Assembly: GCF_021442385.1 (NCBI RefSeq)
Contig: NZ_MUZA01000009.1
Location: 62,001-126,000, forward strand
Direction: 5' to 3'
DNA: 64,000 nt
DNA from: Micromonospora sp. MH99
GTDB lineage: Bacteria; Actinomycetota; Actinomycetes; Mycobacteriales; Micromonosporaceae
The position numbers and the translations under genes were made by a program. Below are positions 43,181 to 51,672 of the stretch, one piece after another. The notes under the pieces were generated by a model, which had not been told where the DNA came from, did not search any database, and saw only the letters and a list, made by a program, of their open reading frames with translations. The number at the start of each line of letters is the position of its first letter. The stretch's first letter is position 1.

Positions 43181-44125
43181 TCAGATCGCGAAGCGGCCCT
43201 GACGCCACTGCCAGTGACGGCCGGCCGTCAGGTGGTCGACGATCGCCCGTTGCAGGGCGGTGCGGCGCGGCAGTTGGTCGAGCGGCGTGCTCAGGGTGCG
43301 GAACACGAAGCGCCGCACCTCGACGTCGGCGTCCAGCCCGTCGGGCTCCTCGTAGGGCTCCAGCTCGAATCGTCGCTGGAAGCGGACGATGTTGGAATCC
43401 TCGGGAAGGTAGTCCCGCAGCTGCGGGTCGAGCAGCCACGAGCCGCAGGAGAACGCCGTGTAACGCTCGTCGGGAAAGTGGCGCGGGAAGAAGGCGCGGG
43501 CCTCGTCGAGCGACGCCGAGACCGCTTGCGGGGTCAGCGGCCCCGAGTCGGGGATGTGCAGGCCGATGGCGCCGTCACCACGGTGGTGCTGCAACCGGCC
43601 CAGCTCGTAGACGGCGCCACGCACGTGCAGCGTCAACCAGCTCTGCATGACCGGCCAACCCTCGCGGTGCATCCGCCGGTCGACGGTGAGGTTGCGACCC
43701 AGGTCCGCGAGGGTCGCCCAGGACACGGCGTCGGGAACCCCGTGGTCGCGGTGGTAGTCCCGAACGACACCGACGAGGGCGAGGTACGCGTACACGTAGA
43801 GGTGTTGCCACGCCGGGCCCCGCTCGCGCGGCAGCTCCGGGCCCGGCGGCAGCCAGACGTAGCCGCCGAGATCGGCGCGGACCAGGGCGATCGAGCGATC
43901 CAGGAGCCAGCGCAGCTCCGGAGTCCACAGTGGTGAGTCGGGGTCGGGCCAGCCGGCCATGATCTCGGCGGCGTCGTCCGGGCGGACCGCGAGCCGGTCG
44001 AGCATCGCGAGCGCGTCGGCCTTGGCGGGCAGCGGGGCCGACGGCCGATCGCCGGCGAGGCGGTGCACACGCTCGACCGCCTCGACGGGCACTCCGAGCC
44101 GGGCGGCGGTGTCGTCCACGTCCAC
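43181..44125 (-). CDS. Acyltransferase-domain (NAT_N/GNAT_C-like) protein
   Basis: 314 residues, ATG at 44125. N-terminal helical domain with VDDTAARLGVPVEAVERVHRLAG and AMLDRLAVRPDDAAEIMAGWPDPDSPLWTPELRWLLDRSI. The C-terminal GNAT-like domain has GRNLTVDRRMHREGW, LTLHVRGAVYELGRLQHHR (beta strands around the acyl-CoA site), AIGLHIPDSGPLTPQAVSASLDEARAFFPRHF and SNIVRFQRRFE. This two-domain layout is the actinobacterial acyltransferase group with NAT_N and GNAT_C regions (recall). Substrate unknown. Confidence 0.72.
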   Translation of the reverse strand: MDVDDTAARLGVPVEAVERVHRLAGDRPSAPLPAKADALAMLDRLAVRPDDAAEIMAGWPDPDSPLWTPELRWLLDRSIALVRADLGGYVWLPPGPELPRERGPAWQHLYVYAYLALVGVVRDYHRDHGVPDAVSWATLADLGRNLTVDRRMHREGWPVMQSWLTLHVRGAVYELGRLQHHRGDGAIGLHIPDSGPLTPQAVSASLDEARAFFPRHFPDERYTAFSCGSWLLDPQLRDYLPEDSNIVRFQRRFELEPYEEPDGLDADVEVRRFVFRTLSTPLDQLPRRTALQRAIVDHLTAGRHWQWRQGRFAI

Positions 44126-44181
44126 CGGGCGACTCTACCGCCGGCTGGCGTTCCCGCGCGGCCGGCATCTTCTCACCAGCG

Positions 44182-45387
44182 TCACGCGAGACGCCTCCAG
44201 AGCACTGTGAGCAGTGCGGCGAAGCCCAGGCCGAGGAGTGGGGCGACGCCGATCCCGGCGAGCGTGCAGGCGACCGCGACAAGCGCCGGCGGCATCCAGC
44301 ACCAGGCGGGCACCCTCCGCGCGGTCCGGCCGCGGCGGCGGGCCGCCGCCTCGGTCGCCATCGGCACCACCAGCACCGGCAGCGCGGCGGCCAGCAGCGT
44401 CAACCAGGGCAGCACGAGACGGTCGAAGCGCGCCACCGCCAGCAGCCCGCCGAGCACCGCGACGGCGACCATCGCGGGCCGCGCCGGCACCCGCGGCGTC
44501 AGGCCGCGCACCGCCAGCGCCCCGGAGTAGGTGGTGGTCAACGCCGCCGCGAAGACGGCCACCGCGACGAACAGATTGGCGTACGCGGCCAGCCCCGACC
44601 CGGCGGCGAGGAGCGCGACCACGTCCGCCGAGCCGGTACGCAGCCACAGGCCGGCACCCGCGAGCACACCCAGCAACGCCGGCCCGATCAGCAGCCCCAC
44701 GCACCAGGCCAGGTCCCGCCGCCGGGCGAGACCCACGCTGAAGTCCGGCGCCCGCAACGCGAACACCGCCGCGTAGCCGATCAGCGCGGCACCGTCGGCC
44801 AGCCCACCGGCGGCGAGACGCACCGGGGCACCGGGCGGCGGCAGCACGGTCAGGCACCAGCCGACCAGCACCACCGCGCTGAGCGTGGTGAGCACCGCGA
44901 CCCGGTTGCCGTACCGGGCCGGCGCCCAGGAGACGGCGAGGACCGCCACCTCCAGCAGCGCCGGCCCGGCCCAGCCCGGCAGGTGCGCCAACGCCGCGAG
45001 GGACGCGCCGCCGAGCCCGACGTTGAACCCGTTCCAGCCGATCATCGACACGGTCAGCACTGCCGCCAACAACAGCCGTGACGTGTCGCCCAGGTACGCG
45101 GGCAGCACCGCCGTCAACGTCCCGCCGTCACCGAGCGGCCGGCGCAGGCCGATCCGGCCCTGCCCCCGGAGCAGCGCTGCCATCAGCGCCCCGCCGACCA
45201 GCAGCCCGGTCACCGGCACCGCGCCGCCGTGCCGGGCGGCCATCGCCGCACCGAGCACCAGGGTGGCCGGCGCGGTGCCGATGCCCAGCCAGGCGCCGGC
45301 CGCCGACGGCCAGCGCCGACCGGGTGGCTCGTCCCGGGACGGCGTCCGCGCGCCGGCCGGCCCGCCGTCGGACAGTCGCTCAGACAA
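44182..45387 (-). CDS. NCS1-like nucleobase/cytosine-permease-type transporter
   Basis: About 401 residues from a TTG at 45387 that overlaps the isomerase stop (TTGTCTGA); a GTG at 45432 also lies in frame. About twelve membrane segments. The first one, AAGAWLGIGTAPATLVLGAAMAA, has the Gly-rich entry of NCS1/CodB carriers, and VLTVSMIGWNGFNVGLGGASLAAL matches the discontinuous helix seen in CytX/CodB. PDFSVGLARRRDLAWCVGLLIGP is the usual cytosolic loop. It probably imports a nucleobase-like or heterocyclic solute. Terminal gene of the LacI cluster. Confidence 0.72.
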   Translation of the reverse strand: MSERLSDGGPAGARTPSRDEPPGRRWPSAAGAWLGIGTAPATLVLGAAMAARHGGAVPVTGLLVGGALMAALLRGQGRIGLRRPLGDGGTLTAVLPAYLGDTSRLLLAAVLTVSMIGWNGFNVGLGGASLAALAHLPGWAGPALLEVAVLAVSWAPARYGNRVAVLTTLSAVVLVGWCLTVLPPPGAPVRLAAGGLADGAALIGYAAVFALRAPDFSVGLARRRDLAWCVGLLIGPALLGVLAGAGLWLRTGSADVVALLAAGSGLAAYANLFVAVAVFAAALTTTYSGALAVRGLTPRVPARPAMVAVAVLGGLLAVARFDRLVLPWLTLLAAALPVLVVPMATEAAARRRGRTARRVPAWCWMPPALVAVACTLAGIGVAPLLGLGFAALLTVLWRRLA

Positions 45388-46183
45388 CGTGGCGCAGGTA
45401 ACCGGCGATCGCCTCGTCCAGCACCTGTGCACCGGGACGCGCCCACACCTCGGCGGAGAAGACCTCCACCTCGATCGGCCCGCGGTAGCCGGCCGCGTCG
45501 ACCGCCTCGCGCAGCCGGCGCAACTCGATGCACCCGTCGCCGGGCAGCGCCCGGCCGAGCAGCACCCCCTCGGGCAGCGGGGTCACCCAGTCGCAGACCT
45601 GGAACGCGGCGATCCGCGCGCCGGCCCGCGCGATCTGCGCGTACACCGTGTCGTCCCACCACACGTGATACGCGTCGACGACCACGCCGACCACCGCCGG
45701 GTCGAACCGCTCGGCGATGTCCAGCGCCTGGCCGAGGGTGGCGATCACGCACCGGTCGGCGGCGAACATCGGGTGCAGCGGCTCGATGGCCAACCGGACG
45801 CCGGCCGCGGCCGCGTGCGGGGCCAACTCGCCGATCGCGTCGGCGACCCGACGGCGGGCGCCGTCGATGTCCCGACTGCCGGACGGCAGACCGCCGGAGA
45901 CCAGCACCAGCTCGGGTGCGCCCAGCGCGGCGGCCTCCTCGATGGCCCGCAGGTTCTCCGTACGCCAGTCGTCGGCGGTGAAGAAGCCACCCCGGCACAG
46001 GGACGTGACGACGAGGCCGGCGTCGCGGACCAGTTTCGCCGAGCGGGCCAGCCCGTACCCGGCCACCGGCTCCCGCCACAACCCGATGCCCGGCACGCCG
46101 GCCGCCACGCAACCGGCGACCACGTCGGGCAGCGCCCAGTGCTGGGCGGTGGCCTGGTTGAACGAGAAGCGCGTGAGGCTCAC
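45380..46183 (-). CDS. Sugar phosphate isomerase/epimerase-type TIM barrel (xylose-isomerase-like)
   Basis: 267 residues from the GTG at 46183 (VSLTRFSFNQATAQHW). The frame is open upstream only because the 60-bp tandem repeat happens to be stop-free. TIM-barrel AP-endonuclease-2 fold: GIGLWREPVAGYG, VVTSLCRGGFFTADDW, GAPELVLVSGGLPSGSRD, LAIEPLHPMFAADRCVI (metal Glu), GVVVDAYHVWWDD (Asp/His) and PIEVEVFS (Glu). Such enzymes isomerise or epimerise sugars and cyclitols, or dehydrate keto-inositols (IolE type). Overlaps the NCS1 gene. Confidence 0.85.
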   Translation of the reverse strand: MSLTRFSFNQATAQHWALPDVVAGCVAAGVPGIGLWREPVAGYGLARSAKLVRDAGLVVTSLCRGGFFTADDWRTENLRAIEEAAALGAPELVLVSGGLPSGSRDIDGARRRVADAIGELAPHAAAAGVRLAIEPLHPMFAADRCVIATLGQALDIAERFDPAVVGVVVDAYHVWWDDTVYAQIARAGARIAAFQVCDWVTPLPEGVLLGRALPGDGCIELRRLREAVDAAGYRGPIEVEVFSAEVWARPGAQVLDEAIAGYLRHVV

Positions 46184-46300
46184 TGGGCTGTTCTTCGTTC
46201 GCGACTGCGGGGCTCGCAAACCCGGCTCACTCCTCGCGCTCACTGGGCTGTTCTTCGTTCGCGACTGCGGGGCTCGCAAACCCGGCTCACTCCTCGCGTT
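46181..46300. repeat. Two tandem 60-bp copies of the intercistronic repeat
   Basis: Units 46181-46240 and 46241-46300 differ at a single base. The block runs from the DUF993 stop codon to the isomerase GTG exactly, like the single copy at 1635-1690. Because 60 is a multiple of three and one frame is open, gene prediction may wrongly extend the isomerase by 40 residues (the repeating SARSEPGLRAPQSRTKNSP). Confidence 0.92.
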
Positions 46301-47454
46301 CACTGGACGACACCCGCCACGGTGAAGAACGCCCGCGCGCGGGCGGCGGCCAGGTCGGCGTCGGGCAGCAGCCCGGCCGCGTCGGCCAGGGTGAGCAGGG
46401 TCGCCAGGTGCGCCGGGGACCGCCCGGACTGCGCGCCGCCGACCATGGTGAAGTGGTCCTGGTGGCCGGCCAGCCAGGCCAGGAACACGATCCCCGTCTT
46501 GTAGTGCCAGGTCGGTGCCGCGAACAGGTGCCGGGCCAGCGGCACGGTCGGCGCGAAGATCTCGTCGTACGTCGCCAGGTCGCCCCGGTCGAGGGCCGCC
46601 AGCGCGGCGGCGGCGGCCGGCGCGATCGCCGCGAACACCCCGAGCAGCGCGTCGGAGTGGCCCACCTCGTCACCCCGGATCAGCTCCGGGTAGTGGAAGT
46701 CGTCGCCGGTGTAGAGGCGTACGCCCGCCGGTAGCCGGCGGCGCAACGCGATCTCCCGGCCGGCGTCCAGCAGCGATACCTTGATGCCGTCCACTGAAGA
46801 CTGATGCGCCTTGATCAGCTCGACGACCGTGTCGGCGGCCAGGTCCAGATCGGCGGATCCCCAGTAGCCGGCCAACGCCGGGTCGAACATCGGGCCCAGC
46901 CAGTGCAGCACCACCGGCTCGTCGGCGGCGGTCAGCAGCTCGTCGTACACCCGGAGGTAGTCCTCGGGGCCACGGGCGGCGGCGGCCAGGTGCCGGCTGC
47001 ACATCAGCACCGGCCTGGCGCCGGCCGCGCGGACGTCGTCGAGCTGTTCGCGGTACGCGGCGGCGACCGCCGACAGGGTGGCCGGGCCGGACGGCAGCTG
47101 GTCGGTGCCGACACCCGCGACGATCCGGCCGCCCACGGCACGGGCCTCGGCGGCGCTGCGCCGGATCAGCTCCCGGGTGGCCGGGTAGTCCAGGCCCATC
47201 CCCCGCTGGGCGGTGTCCATCGCCTCGGCGACCCCCAGCCCGTACGACCACAGGTGCCGCCGGAACGCGAGTGTGGTGTCCCAGTCCACGGCCGCCGGGG
47301 CCCCCGGCACGTTCTCCGCGCCCGGGTCGGCGACCACGTGCGCGGCGGCGTACGCGATCCGGCCGGTCGCCGGGGCGGCCGGGCGGGCGAAGCCGGTCCC
47401 CCCGGCCAGCCGGTGTCGCCGCCCGTCCGGCAGCACCACGTCGGCGGCGCTCAC
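46300..47454 (-). CDS. DUF993 family, dihydrodipicolinate-synthase-like TIM barrel
   Basis: 384 residues from the GTG at 47454, overlapping the Gfo/Idh stop by 4 nt. Features: ADVVLPDGRRHRL at the N-terminus, AYAAAHVVADPGAE, VDWDTTLAFRRHLWSYGLGVAEAMDTAQRGMGLDYPATREL, IVAGVGTDQLPSG, PVVLHWLGPMFDPALAGYWGS and a Lys in SSVDGIKVSLLD that could form the aldolase-type Schiff base, then YTGDDFHYPELI. This matches DUF993, a DHDPS/NAL-like group of unknown reaction. Context suggests cleavage or dehydration of a modified sugar or sugar acid. Confidence 0.85.
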   Translation of the reverse strand: MSAADVVLPDGRRHRLAGGTGFARPAAPATGRIAYAAAHVVADPGAENVPGAPAAVDWDTTLAFRRHLWSYGLGVAEAMDTAQRGMGLDYPATRELIRRSAAEARAVGGRIVAGVGTDQLPSGPATLSAVAAAYREQLDDVRAAGARPVLMCSRHLAAAARGPEDYLRVYDELLTAADEPVVLHWLGPMFDPALAGYWGSADLDLAADTVVELIKAHQSSVDGIKVSLLDAGREIALRRRLPAGVRLYTGDDFHYPELIRGDEVGHSDALLGVFAAIAPAAAAALAALDRGDLATYDEIFAPTVPLARHLFAAPTWHYKTGIVFLAWLAGHQDHFTMVGGAQSGRSPAHLATLLTLADAAGLLPDADLAAARARAFFTVAGVVQ

Positions 47455-48602
47455 GCGCGCAGCTCCGGGACCTGGACGCGGACCCCCTCGCGGGCCGCGC
47501 GCAGCCCCAGCTCGGCGAGCTGTACGCCGCGCGCGCCGGCCAGGAAGTCCCACTGGAACGGCTCGCCGGCCACGACGTGCCGCAGGAACGCCTCCCACTG
47601 CACCCGGAAGCCGTTGTCGAACTCCTCGTTGTCGGGCACCTCGCTCCACTGGGCGCGGAAGTCCTCGGTGACCGGCAGGTCCGGGTTCCACACCGGCTTC
47701 GGAGTGACCGCCCGGTGCTGCACCCGACAGTTGCGCAACCCGGCGACGGCGCTGCCCTCGGTGCCGTCGACCTGGAACTCCACCAGCTCGTCGCGGTACA
47801 CCCGTACACCCCAGGACGAGTTGATCTGCGCGATGATCCCGCCGTCGAGTTCGAAGATGGCGTACGCGGCGTCGTCGGCGGTGGCCGCGTAGGTGCGGCC
47901 GTCCTCGTCGACGCGCTCGGGCACGTGGGTGGCTGTCACGCAGGAGACCGCGTTGACCCGGCCGAACAGCTCCTCCAGGACGTAGTGCCAGTGCGGGAAC
48001 ATGTCGGACGTGATCCCGCCGCCGTCCTCGGCCCGGTAGTTCCAGGACGGGCGCTGGGCCGGCTGCCAGTCGCCCTCGAAGACCCAGTAGCCGAACTCCC
48101 CCCGCACCGAGAGGATCCGGCCGAAGAAGCGGCCGTCGATGAGCCGCTTGAGCTTGCGCAGACCGGGCAGGAACAGCTTGTCCTGCACGACGCCGGTGCG
48201 GATGCCGGCCGCGGCGGCGGCCCGGGCCAGGTCGAGCGCGCCGGCGGTGTCCTCGGCCAGGGGCTTCTCGGTGTAGATGTGCTTGCCGGCCTCGATCGCC
48301 TGACGGATCGCCTTCTCCCGCTGCTGGGTGACCTGGGCGTCGAAGTAGATCTCGACGTCGTCCCGGGCCAGCGCCGAGGTCAGGTCGGTGGTCCAGTCGC
48401 TGAGGCCGTGCCGTTCGGCGAGCTCGCGGAGCTTCGTCTCGTTGCGCCCGACCAGGACCGGTTCCGGCCAGATGGTCGTGCCGTCGGCCACCGGCACACC
48501 GCCGGACTGGCGGATGGCCAGCAGGGACCGGACGAGGTGCTGGCGGTAGCCCATCCGTCCGGTCACGCCGTTGACGATGATGCCGATGGACCTGCGGGTC
48601 AT
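47451..48602 (-). CDS. Gfo/Idh/MocA family NAD(P)-dependent oxidoreductase
   Basis: 383 residues, ATG at 48602 after GGAAGG. Rossmann entry GIIVNGVTGRMGYRQH, then YFDAQVTQQREKAIRQAIEAGKHIYTEKPLAED with the family EKP signature (catalytic Lys). C-terminal sheet domain: GEFGYWVFEGDWQPAQRPSWNYRAEDGGG, SDMFPHWHYVLEELFG with the His of the active site, and ADDAAYAIFELDGGIIAQINSSW. It oxidises or reduces a sugar, cyclitol or sugar acid carbon. Overlaps the DUF993 gene by 4 nt. Confidence 0.9.
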   Translation of the reverse strand: MTRRSIGIIVNGVTGRMGYRQHLVRSLLAIRQSGGVPVADGTTIWPEPVLVGRNETKLRELAERHGLSDWTTDLTSALARDDVEIYFDAQVTQQREKAIRQAIEAGKHIYTEKPLAEDTAGALDLARAAAAAGIRTGVVQDKLFLPGLRKLKRLIDGRFFGRILSVRGEFGYWVFEGDWQPAQRPSWNYRAEDGGGITSDMFPHWHYVLEELFGRVNAVSCVTATHVPERVDEDGRTYAATADDAAYAIFELDGGIIAQINSSWGVRVYRDELVEFQVDGTEGSAVAGLRNCRVQHRAVTPKPVWNPDLPVTEDFRAQWSEVPDNEEFDNGFRVQWEAFLRHVVAGEPFQWDFLAGARGVQLAELGLRAAREGVRVQVPELRA

Positions 48603-48641
48603 GGTGTTCCTTCCGTCGTGCTGGGTGGTGCCGATCCGCGT

Positions 48642-49436
48642 TCAGTGGTTGGCGGCCGCGCTGCCGAGCAACCCGCGTAGTTCGGTGGCGAGGCGGTCGA
48701 AGCGGGGGTCCGACATCACCTGCGCGTAGTCGCGGTGCGCCGGCAGTTCGACCGCGAAGGTGCGGATGATCCGGCCGGGCCGGGCGCTCATCACCACGAC
48801 CCGGGTGCCGAGGAAGACCGCCTCGGCGATGGAGTGGGTGACCAGCACGACGGTGGTGCCGGTCTCCCGCCAGATGCGGTGCAGCTCGGCGTTCATCTGC
48901 TCCCGGGTCAGCGCGTCCAGGGCGCCGAACGGCTCGTCCATGAGCAGCACCGGCGGGGCGTGCAGCAGCGCGCGGCACAGCGCCACCCGCTGCTGCATGC
49001 CGCCGGACAGCTCGTGCGGTAGCGCCTTCTCGAAGCCGGTCAGGCCGGTCATCTCGATCAGCTCGTCGGCGCGGCGGGCCGCCTGCGCCCGGTCCATGCC
49101 GCGCATCTCGGCCTGGAGCAGGATGTTGGCCCGCGCGCCGCGCCACTCGAGCAGCGCGGCCTTCTGGAAGACGAAGCCGATTTCCTTCTGCGGGCCGCGT
49201 ACCGGGCGCTCCAGCAACGACACCTCGCCGCTGGTGGGCTTGACCAGCCCGGCGACGATCTTCAGCAGGGTGGACTTGCCGCAGCCGGACGGGCCGACGA
49301 TGGTGACGAACTCCCCCGGCTCGATGTCGAGGGACACGTCGTCGAGGGCTGTGGTCTGCGACCGTCGGGTGGTGAACCGGACGGTCACCCCGGACATTCC
49401 GATGGCGGTGCCGGTCGCTGCCGGCGCGGCGCTCAC
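48642..49436 (-). CDS. ABC transporter ATP-binding protein, nitrate/taurine/NMT1 type
   Basis: 264 residues, GTG at 49436. Walker A VGPSGCGKSTLL, Q-loop FVFQKAALLEWR, signature HELSGGMQQRVALCRAL, Walker B VLLMDEPFGALD and switch His VLVTHSIAEAVFLG. This is the SsuB/TauB/NrtD-like class used with NMT1-type binding proteins. Located 4 nt after the binding-protein gene. It drives import of the cluster's substrate. Confidence 0.93.
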   Translation of the reverse strand: MSAAPAATGTAIGMSGVTVRFTTRRSQTTALDDVSLDIEPGEFVTIVGPSGCGKSTLLKIVAGLVKPTSGEVSLLERPVRGPQKEIGFVFQKAALLEWRGARANILLQAEMRGMDRAQAARRADELIEMTGLTGFEKALPHELSGGMQQRVALCRALLHAPPVLLMDEPFGALDALTREQMNAELHRIWRETGTTVVLVTHSIAEAVFLGTRVVVMSARPGRIIRTFAVELPAHRDYAQVMSDPRFDRLATELRGLLGSAAANH

Positions 49437-49440
49437 CGGG

Positions 49441-50445
49441 TCACCCCTGCGCCGCGTACGAGGAGTCCCAGTACGCGTTGGGCGCCCCCGGGTCCTTCAG
49501 CTCGGCGTAGCGCGACATCAGGTCGATGGTCTCGGACCACTGGGCCTCGGTGTTGACTCCGGGCGGGCCGTCCCCGCCGAGCAGCGGCAGGTTGAGGGTG
49601 AGCTGTTTGGTGAGCACCTCGGGGGCGGGCTCGTTCTCGGCGAGGGCCGCCATGGCGCTCACCGCGCCGGCGGGGTCGCGGGCGGCGTCGGCCCAGGACT
49701 TCTGGGTGGCCCGGACGAACTTGCGGGCAAGCTCCGGGTCCTTCTGCAGGGTCTGCGTGTTGGCGATCAGGCCGGTGCCGAGCAGGTTCATCCCGTAGTC
49801 GGCGAAGAGCAGCACGTCGACCTTCTTGCCGGTCTTGCTCTCGATGGTCGGGGCCTGGTCGTGGAAGAAGCCCATGATGGCGTCGACCTTGCCCTCGGCG
49901 AGCGCGGCGATCTTGCCGGCCGCGTCGACGTTGACCACCTTGACGTCGTTCTTGTTGACGCCGTTCTTCTCCAGCCAGGCCGGGAAGGTCGCGTAGAGGG
50001 CGTCGCCGGGCGTGCCGCCGACGGTCTTGCCCTTCAGGTCCGCCGGGGTCTTGATGTTCTCCTCGGTGAAGAACTCGACCGAGGAGGGCCCCTTCTCCAG
50101 GTACGCGCCGAGGCTGCGCACCGGCATCCCGCTGGCCACGGACTTGAGCAGCACCGGGCTGTCGGCCCAGCCGAAGTCGGTCTGTTTCTGGGCGACCTGC
50201 TTGACCGTGTTGCCGGAGCCGTTGCCGGGCAGGATCTTCAGGTCGATGCCCTCGGCCGAGTAGTAGCCCTTCTGCAGGCCGTAGTAGAAGGGGGCGTGTT
50301 CGCCGTACGGCACCCAGTTGAGGGTGAGGGTGACCTGCTTCTTTCCGTCGGCGCCGGTCTTGCCCGTGGAGTCGTCGGCACCGCAGCCGGTGGCGGCGAG
50401 GAACAGGGCGGTGGTGGCCAGGATGGTGGTGGCGGTGCGTTTCAT
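49441..50445 (-). CDS. NMT1/THI5-like ABC transporter substrate-binding lipoprotein
   Basis: 334 residues, ATG at 50445. Signal sequence with lipobox LAATGC. NMT1/THI5-like domain: VTLTLNWVPYGEHAPFYYGLQKGYYSAEGIDLKILPGNGSG, VAQKQTDFGWADSPVLLKSVASGMPVRSLG and DLKGKTVGGTPGDALYATF. This group binds taurine, hydroxymethylpyrimidine, riboflavin or other heterocycles. The W-V-P-Y-G-E-H-A-P-F-Y pocket start is shared with pyrimidine-precursor binders. It is unusual beside sugar-type enzymes. Confidence 0.92.
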   Translation of the reverse strand: MKRTATTILATTALFLAATGCGADDSTGKTGADGKKQVTLTLNWVPYGEHAPFYYGLQKGYYSAEGIDLKILPGNGSGNTVKQVAQKQTDFGWADSPVLLKSVASGMPVRSLGAYLEKGPSSVEFFTEENIKTPADLKGKTVGGTPGDALYATFPAWLEKNGVNKNDVKVVNVDAAGKIAALAEGKVDAIMGFFHDQAPTIESKTGKKVDVLLFADYGMNLLGTGLIANTQTLQKDPELARKFVRATQKSWADAARDPAGAVSAMAALAENEPAPEVLTKQLTLNLPLLGGDGPPGVNTEAQWSETIDLMSRYAELKDPGAPNAYWDSSYAAQG

Positions 50446-50468
50446 CGGTGCCTCCGTGATGGGGTCGG

Positions 50469-51431
50469 TCAGGAGGTGGTGAGGGACACGCCGGCACGGC
50501 GGCTGGCGTGCCACGGGATGAGCAGTGCCTCGGCGATCTCGACCAGGACGAACAGGACGATGCCGATGGCGGACATCAGGATCAGGTCGGCGAACAGCAG
50601 CGGGGCGTCGAGGTTGCCGTTGGCCAGCAACAGGACGTAGCCGAGCCCTTCGCTGGCCCCGACGAACTCGCCGACCACGGCGCCGACCACGGCGAGGGTG
50701 ACGGCCACCTTGAGGCCGGCCATCAGGTGCGGCAACGCGTTCGGAAAGCGGATCTTGCGGAAGGTGCGCCACGGCCCGGCGCCCATGGTGGCGGAGAGGT
50801 CGAGCAGTTCCGGGTCGGTGGAGCGCAGGCCGGCCACCCCGGAGATGACCACCGGGAAGAACGCGATGAGCACGGCCAGGATGATCTTCGGGGTGAGGCC
50901 GAGACCGAACCAGACCACGAGCAGCGGCGCGATGGCGATCTTCGGGATGACCTGTGCGAACAGGACGATCGGGTAGAGCGCCTTGTCCAGGGTGCGCGAG
51001 TAGGCGATGGCGACAGCGGTGGCCAGCCCCAGGGCGGCGGCCAGCACGAAGCCGAGCACCGTCTCGTAGAGCGTGACCATGGTGTGCCGGGCCAGCTCGG
51101 ACCACTGGTCGGTCATCGTGGTCCAGACCTGGCCGGGAGTGGGCACCAGGTAGTTCGGCACGTACTCCCGGGCGGCGACGAACCACCAGGCGACGAAGAA
51201 GGCGACCAGCACCAGGGCCGGTCGCCACAGCGAGTCGGCGAGGGCCGCCGCGCGCCGACCGAGCGTCGGGCGTGGTGCACGGCCACCACCGGACGGCGGT
51301 TGCGCCACAGTGGACGGACCGTCGACGACTGCCGCACCGACTTCTCCCGACGCGGAGGCGGCTGCCCGCGCACCGCTCACCTGGTCGGCGGCGGCCGACC
51401 GGCCCGCCGTGTCCAAAGAGTTCTCGGTCAC
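50469..51431 (-). CDS. ABC transporter permease, nitrate/taurine/NMT1 type
   Basis: 320 residues from the GTG at 51431 after GGAGG. An unusual 70-residue Ala/Pro/Ser-rich N-terminus precedes six membrane helices (PALVLVAFFVAWWFVAA, TLYETVLGFVLAAALGLATAVAIAY, ILAVLIAFFPVVISGVAGL). The EAA loop is LDLSATMGAGPWRTFRKIRFPNALPHLMAGLKV. It pairs with the binding protein and ATPase downstream. Operator-like boxes lie 58-112 nt upstream of the start. Confidence 0.92.
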   Translation of the reverse strand: MTENSLDTAGRSAAADQVSGARAAASASGEVGAAVVDGPSTVAQPPSGGGRAPRPTLGRRAAALADSLWRPALVLVAFFVAWWFVAAREYVPNYLVPTPGQVWTTMTDQWSELARHTMVTLYETVLGFVLAAALGLATAVAIAYSRTLDKALYPIVLFAQVIPKIAIAPLLVVWFGLGLTPKIILAVLIAFFPVVISGVAGLRSTDPELLDLSATMGAGPWRTFRKIRFPNALPHLMAGLKVAVTLAVVGAVVGEFVGASEGLGYVLLLANGNLDAPLLFADLILMSAIGIVLFVLVEIAEALLIPWHASRRAGVSLTTS

Positions 51432-51488
51432 GCGGAACCTCCTCGGGGCCCGGCACGGCACTCGTGGAGCGGGCCGGTCGGCGGATCA

Positions 51489-51543
51489 GGCAAACGCTTT
51501 CCTGGAGCGTAGGCGGCCCCCTCACGCCGGGCAAGGCCTTTCC
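51489..51543. promoter_or_regulatory. Two LacI-style boxes upstream of the ABC/catabolic operon
   Basis: GGCAAACGCTTTCC (51489-51502) matches 12 of 14, and GGCAAGGCCTTTCC (51530-51543) 11 of 14, of GGAAAGCGCTTTCC. They are 41 nt apart (about four turns), in the gap between the cupin stop and the permease start, as expected for LacI-family repression of the permease-first operon. Confidence 0.6.
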
Positions 51544-51672
51544 TCGATCTATTCGTCGATCAGGCCGGCCCCGCACGCGCCGGGCCACCGGCGGCCCGCG
51601 CACGCCCCGCCGTCAGCGGGACAGCGGCGGATCGGGACCATCCACTCCGGACGGACGACGCGCCGAGCGCCG

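Noticed and set aside
46184-46303. 40-residue N-terminal extension of the TIM-barrel isomerase
   Set aside because: It is translation of the 60-bp repeat (two identical 20-residue blocks). The GTG at 46183 begins the conserved barrel.
46300-49146. 948-codon frame joining DUF993 with sequence opposite to the Gfo/Idh gene frame
   Set aside because: Only the 46300-47454 part has DUF993 features and an overlapping GTGA start. The rest is an off-frame reading of the Gfo/Idh and ATPase genes.
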